Assembly (NCBI GenBank): GCA_964396555.1
Contig: CAYNFX010000046.1
Coordinates: 1 to 14,135 of the forward strand
DNA length: 14,135 nt
Direction of reading: 5' to 3'
DNA from: Geofilum sp964396555
Lineage (GTDB): Bacteria > Bacteroidota > Bacteroidia > Bacteroidales > Marinilabiliaceae
Shown here: positions 13,730 through 14,135 of the stretch, one piece after another
Layout: each line of letters opens with the position of its first letter
How positions within the stretch are numbered: the stretch's first letter is position 1
Notes under the pieces: model-generated
Seen by the model: only the letters and a program-made list of their open reading frames with translations
Told to the model about the DNA's origin: nothing
Database searches by the model: none
Program-made: the position numbers and the translations under genes

Positions 13730-14135
13730 ATGGCCGAAGACTTAAATAAAAAACGCAGTTGGATTTCCTACTCTCTGGTAGTGGGTGTCTTGTTGCTGGC
13801 CATTGCCATAATATATTCTCCCAGTAAGACTGATTGGAATCTAAGTTTTTCGAAAAGGCATTCCATACCTCTGGGTATGGAATTGGTCTATGGCTTCATG
13901 GGTGACCTGTTTCCCGACAAGGAGGTAAAGGTTGTATATAATGGAGTAGCATCATATTTCGATGATAGTATTCCTTCAAAAGTCAATTTGCTTTTTGTCA
14001 ATGACAGGCTGTTGTTGACCAGGGAAGACTGGGAGGTAGTGCTTGCTGCCGCTGAAGCCGGCAGCAATGTTTTTATTGCCGCCGAGCATTTTTCATCAAA
14101 CATTTCCGACACACTAGGCATCGAGCTTACGCATG
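13730..14135 (+). CDS. DUF4350-like membrane-anchored protein, N-terminal part (cut by window edge)
   Basis: The frame is open from ATG 13730 to the right edge, giving 135 residues. A short basic N-terminus (MAEDLNKKRSW) precedes one membrane helix (about residues 10-28), then YSPSKTDWNLSFSKRHSIPLGMELVYGFMGDLFP. KVNLLFVNDRLLLTREDWEVVLAAAEAGSNVFIAAEHF follows in the manner of DUF4350, whose domain resembles a glutamine amidotransferase-like fold (strand, then helix, then a Gly-containing turn, then a strand). The position after a DUF4129 gene strongly supports DUF4350. In this gene order a MoxR AAA+ ATPase and a DUF58 protein usually follow, which would lie outside the window. The C-terminal half and any second membrane helix cannot be seen. 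Confidence 0.75.
   Translation, partial: MAEDLNKKRSWISYSLVVGVLLLAIAIIYSPSKTDWNLSFSKRHSIPLGMELVYGFMGDLFPDKEVKVVYNGVASYFDDSIPSKVNLLFVNDRLLLTREDWEVVLAAAEAGSNVFIAAEHFSSNISDTLGIELTH

Noticed and set aside
1..14135. CRISPR arrays, insertion sequences, tRNA/rRNA genes, prophage or defence genes
   Set aside because: I looked for spaced repeats, terminal inverted repeats with transposase frames, and RNA-gene signatures and saw none. All long frames are accounted for by core genes.

Overview
The window looks like chromosomal DNA from a Bacteroidota organism, most likely a Bacteroidales/Marinilabiliales-type anaerobe or facultative anaerobe. The lineage call rests on four things: a GldA-type ABC ATPase, the long (626-residue) form of IspG, the order parA-parB-DUF5683-LysM lytic transglycosylase, and start sites that mostly lack Shine-Dalgarno sequences, with several TAnnTTTG-like -7 elements upstream instead. 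No insertion sequence, phage gene, CRISPR array, tRNA or rRNA is visible, and the region reads as vertically inherited core genome.

Layout. (1) 1-404, minus: the start of an acetyl-CoA hydrolase/CoA-transferase, cut by the window edge. (2) 603-1244, plus: pdxH (PLP synthesis), converging on (3) 1338-2234, minus: gldA-like ABC ATPase, with long hairpins between them. (4) 2314-4194, plus: ispG (MEP isoprenoid pathway), followed by (5) 4287-5066, a small exported protein with an Fn3-like middle and a tail resembling a type IX secretion sorting domain, closed by a textbook terminator at 5132-5166. (6) 5349-9362, plus: parA, parB, a DUF5683 envelope protein and an MltD-like lytic transglycosylase, which places chromosome segregation next to cell-wall remodelling. 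(7) 9498-10202, plus: a YugP-family membrane zinc metallopeptidase with an unusually strong Shine-Dalgarno sequence. It converges on and overlaps by 22 bp (8) 10181-10942, minus: an RDD membrane protein. (9) 11022-14135, plus and running off the edge: SpoIIM-family membrane protein, an unnamed polytopic membrane protein, a DUF4129 protein and the start of a DUF4350-like protein.

Region 8-9 is the most interesting part. RDD, SpoIIM, DUF4129 and DUF4350 proteins recur together, usually with a MoxR AAA+ ATPase and a DUF58 protein, in distantly related bacteria. MoxR and DUF58 genes would be expected just past the right edge. The function of this presumed membrane assembly is not established as far as I know. 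It has nothing to do with sporulation here despite the SpoIIM name.

A second notable feature is a strong plus-strand intrinsic terminator (10329-10357) lying inside the antisense coding sequence of the RDD gene, so the metallopeptidase mRNA 3' end should be antisense to the RDD mRNA 3' end. All calls are by reading the sequence; no database search was possible.
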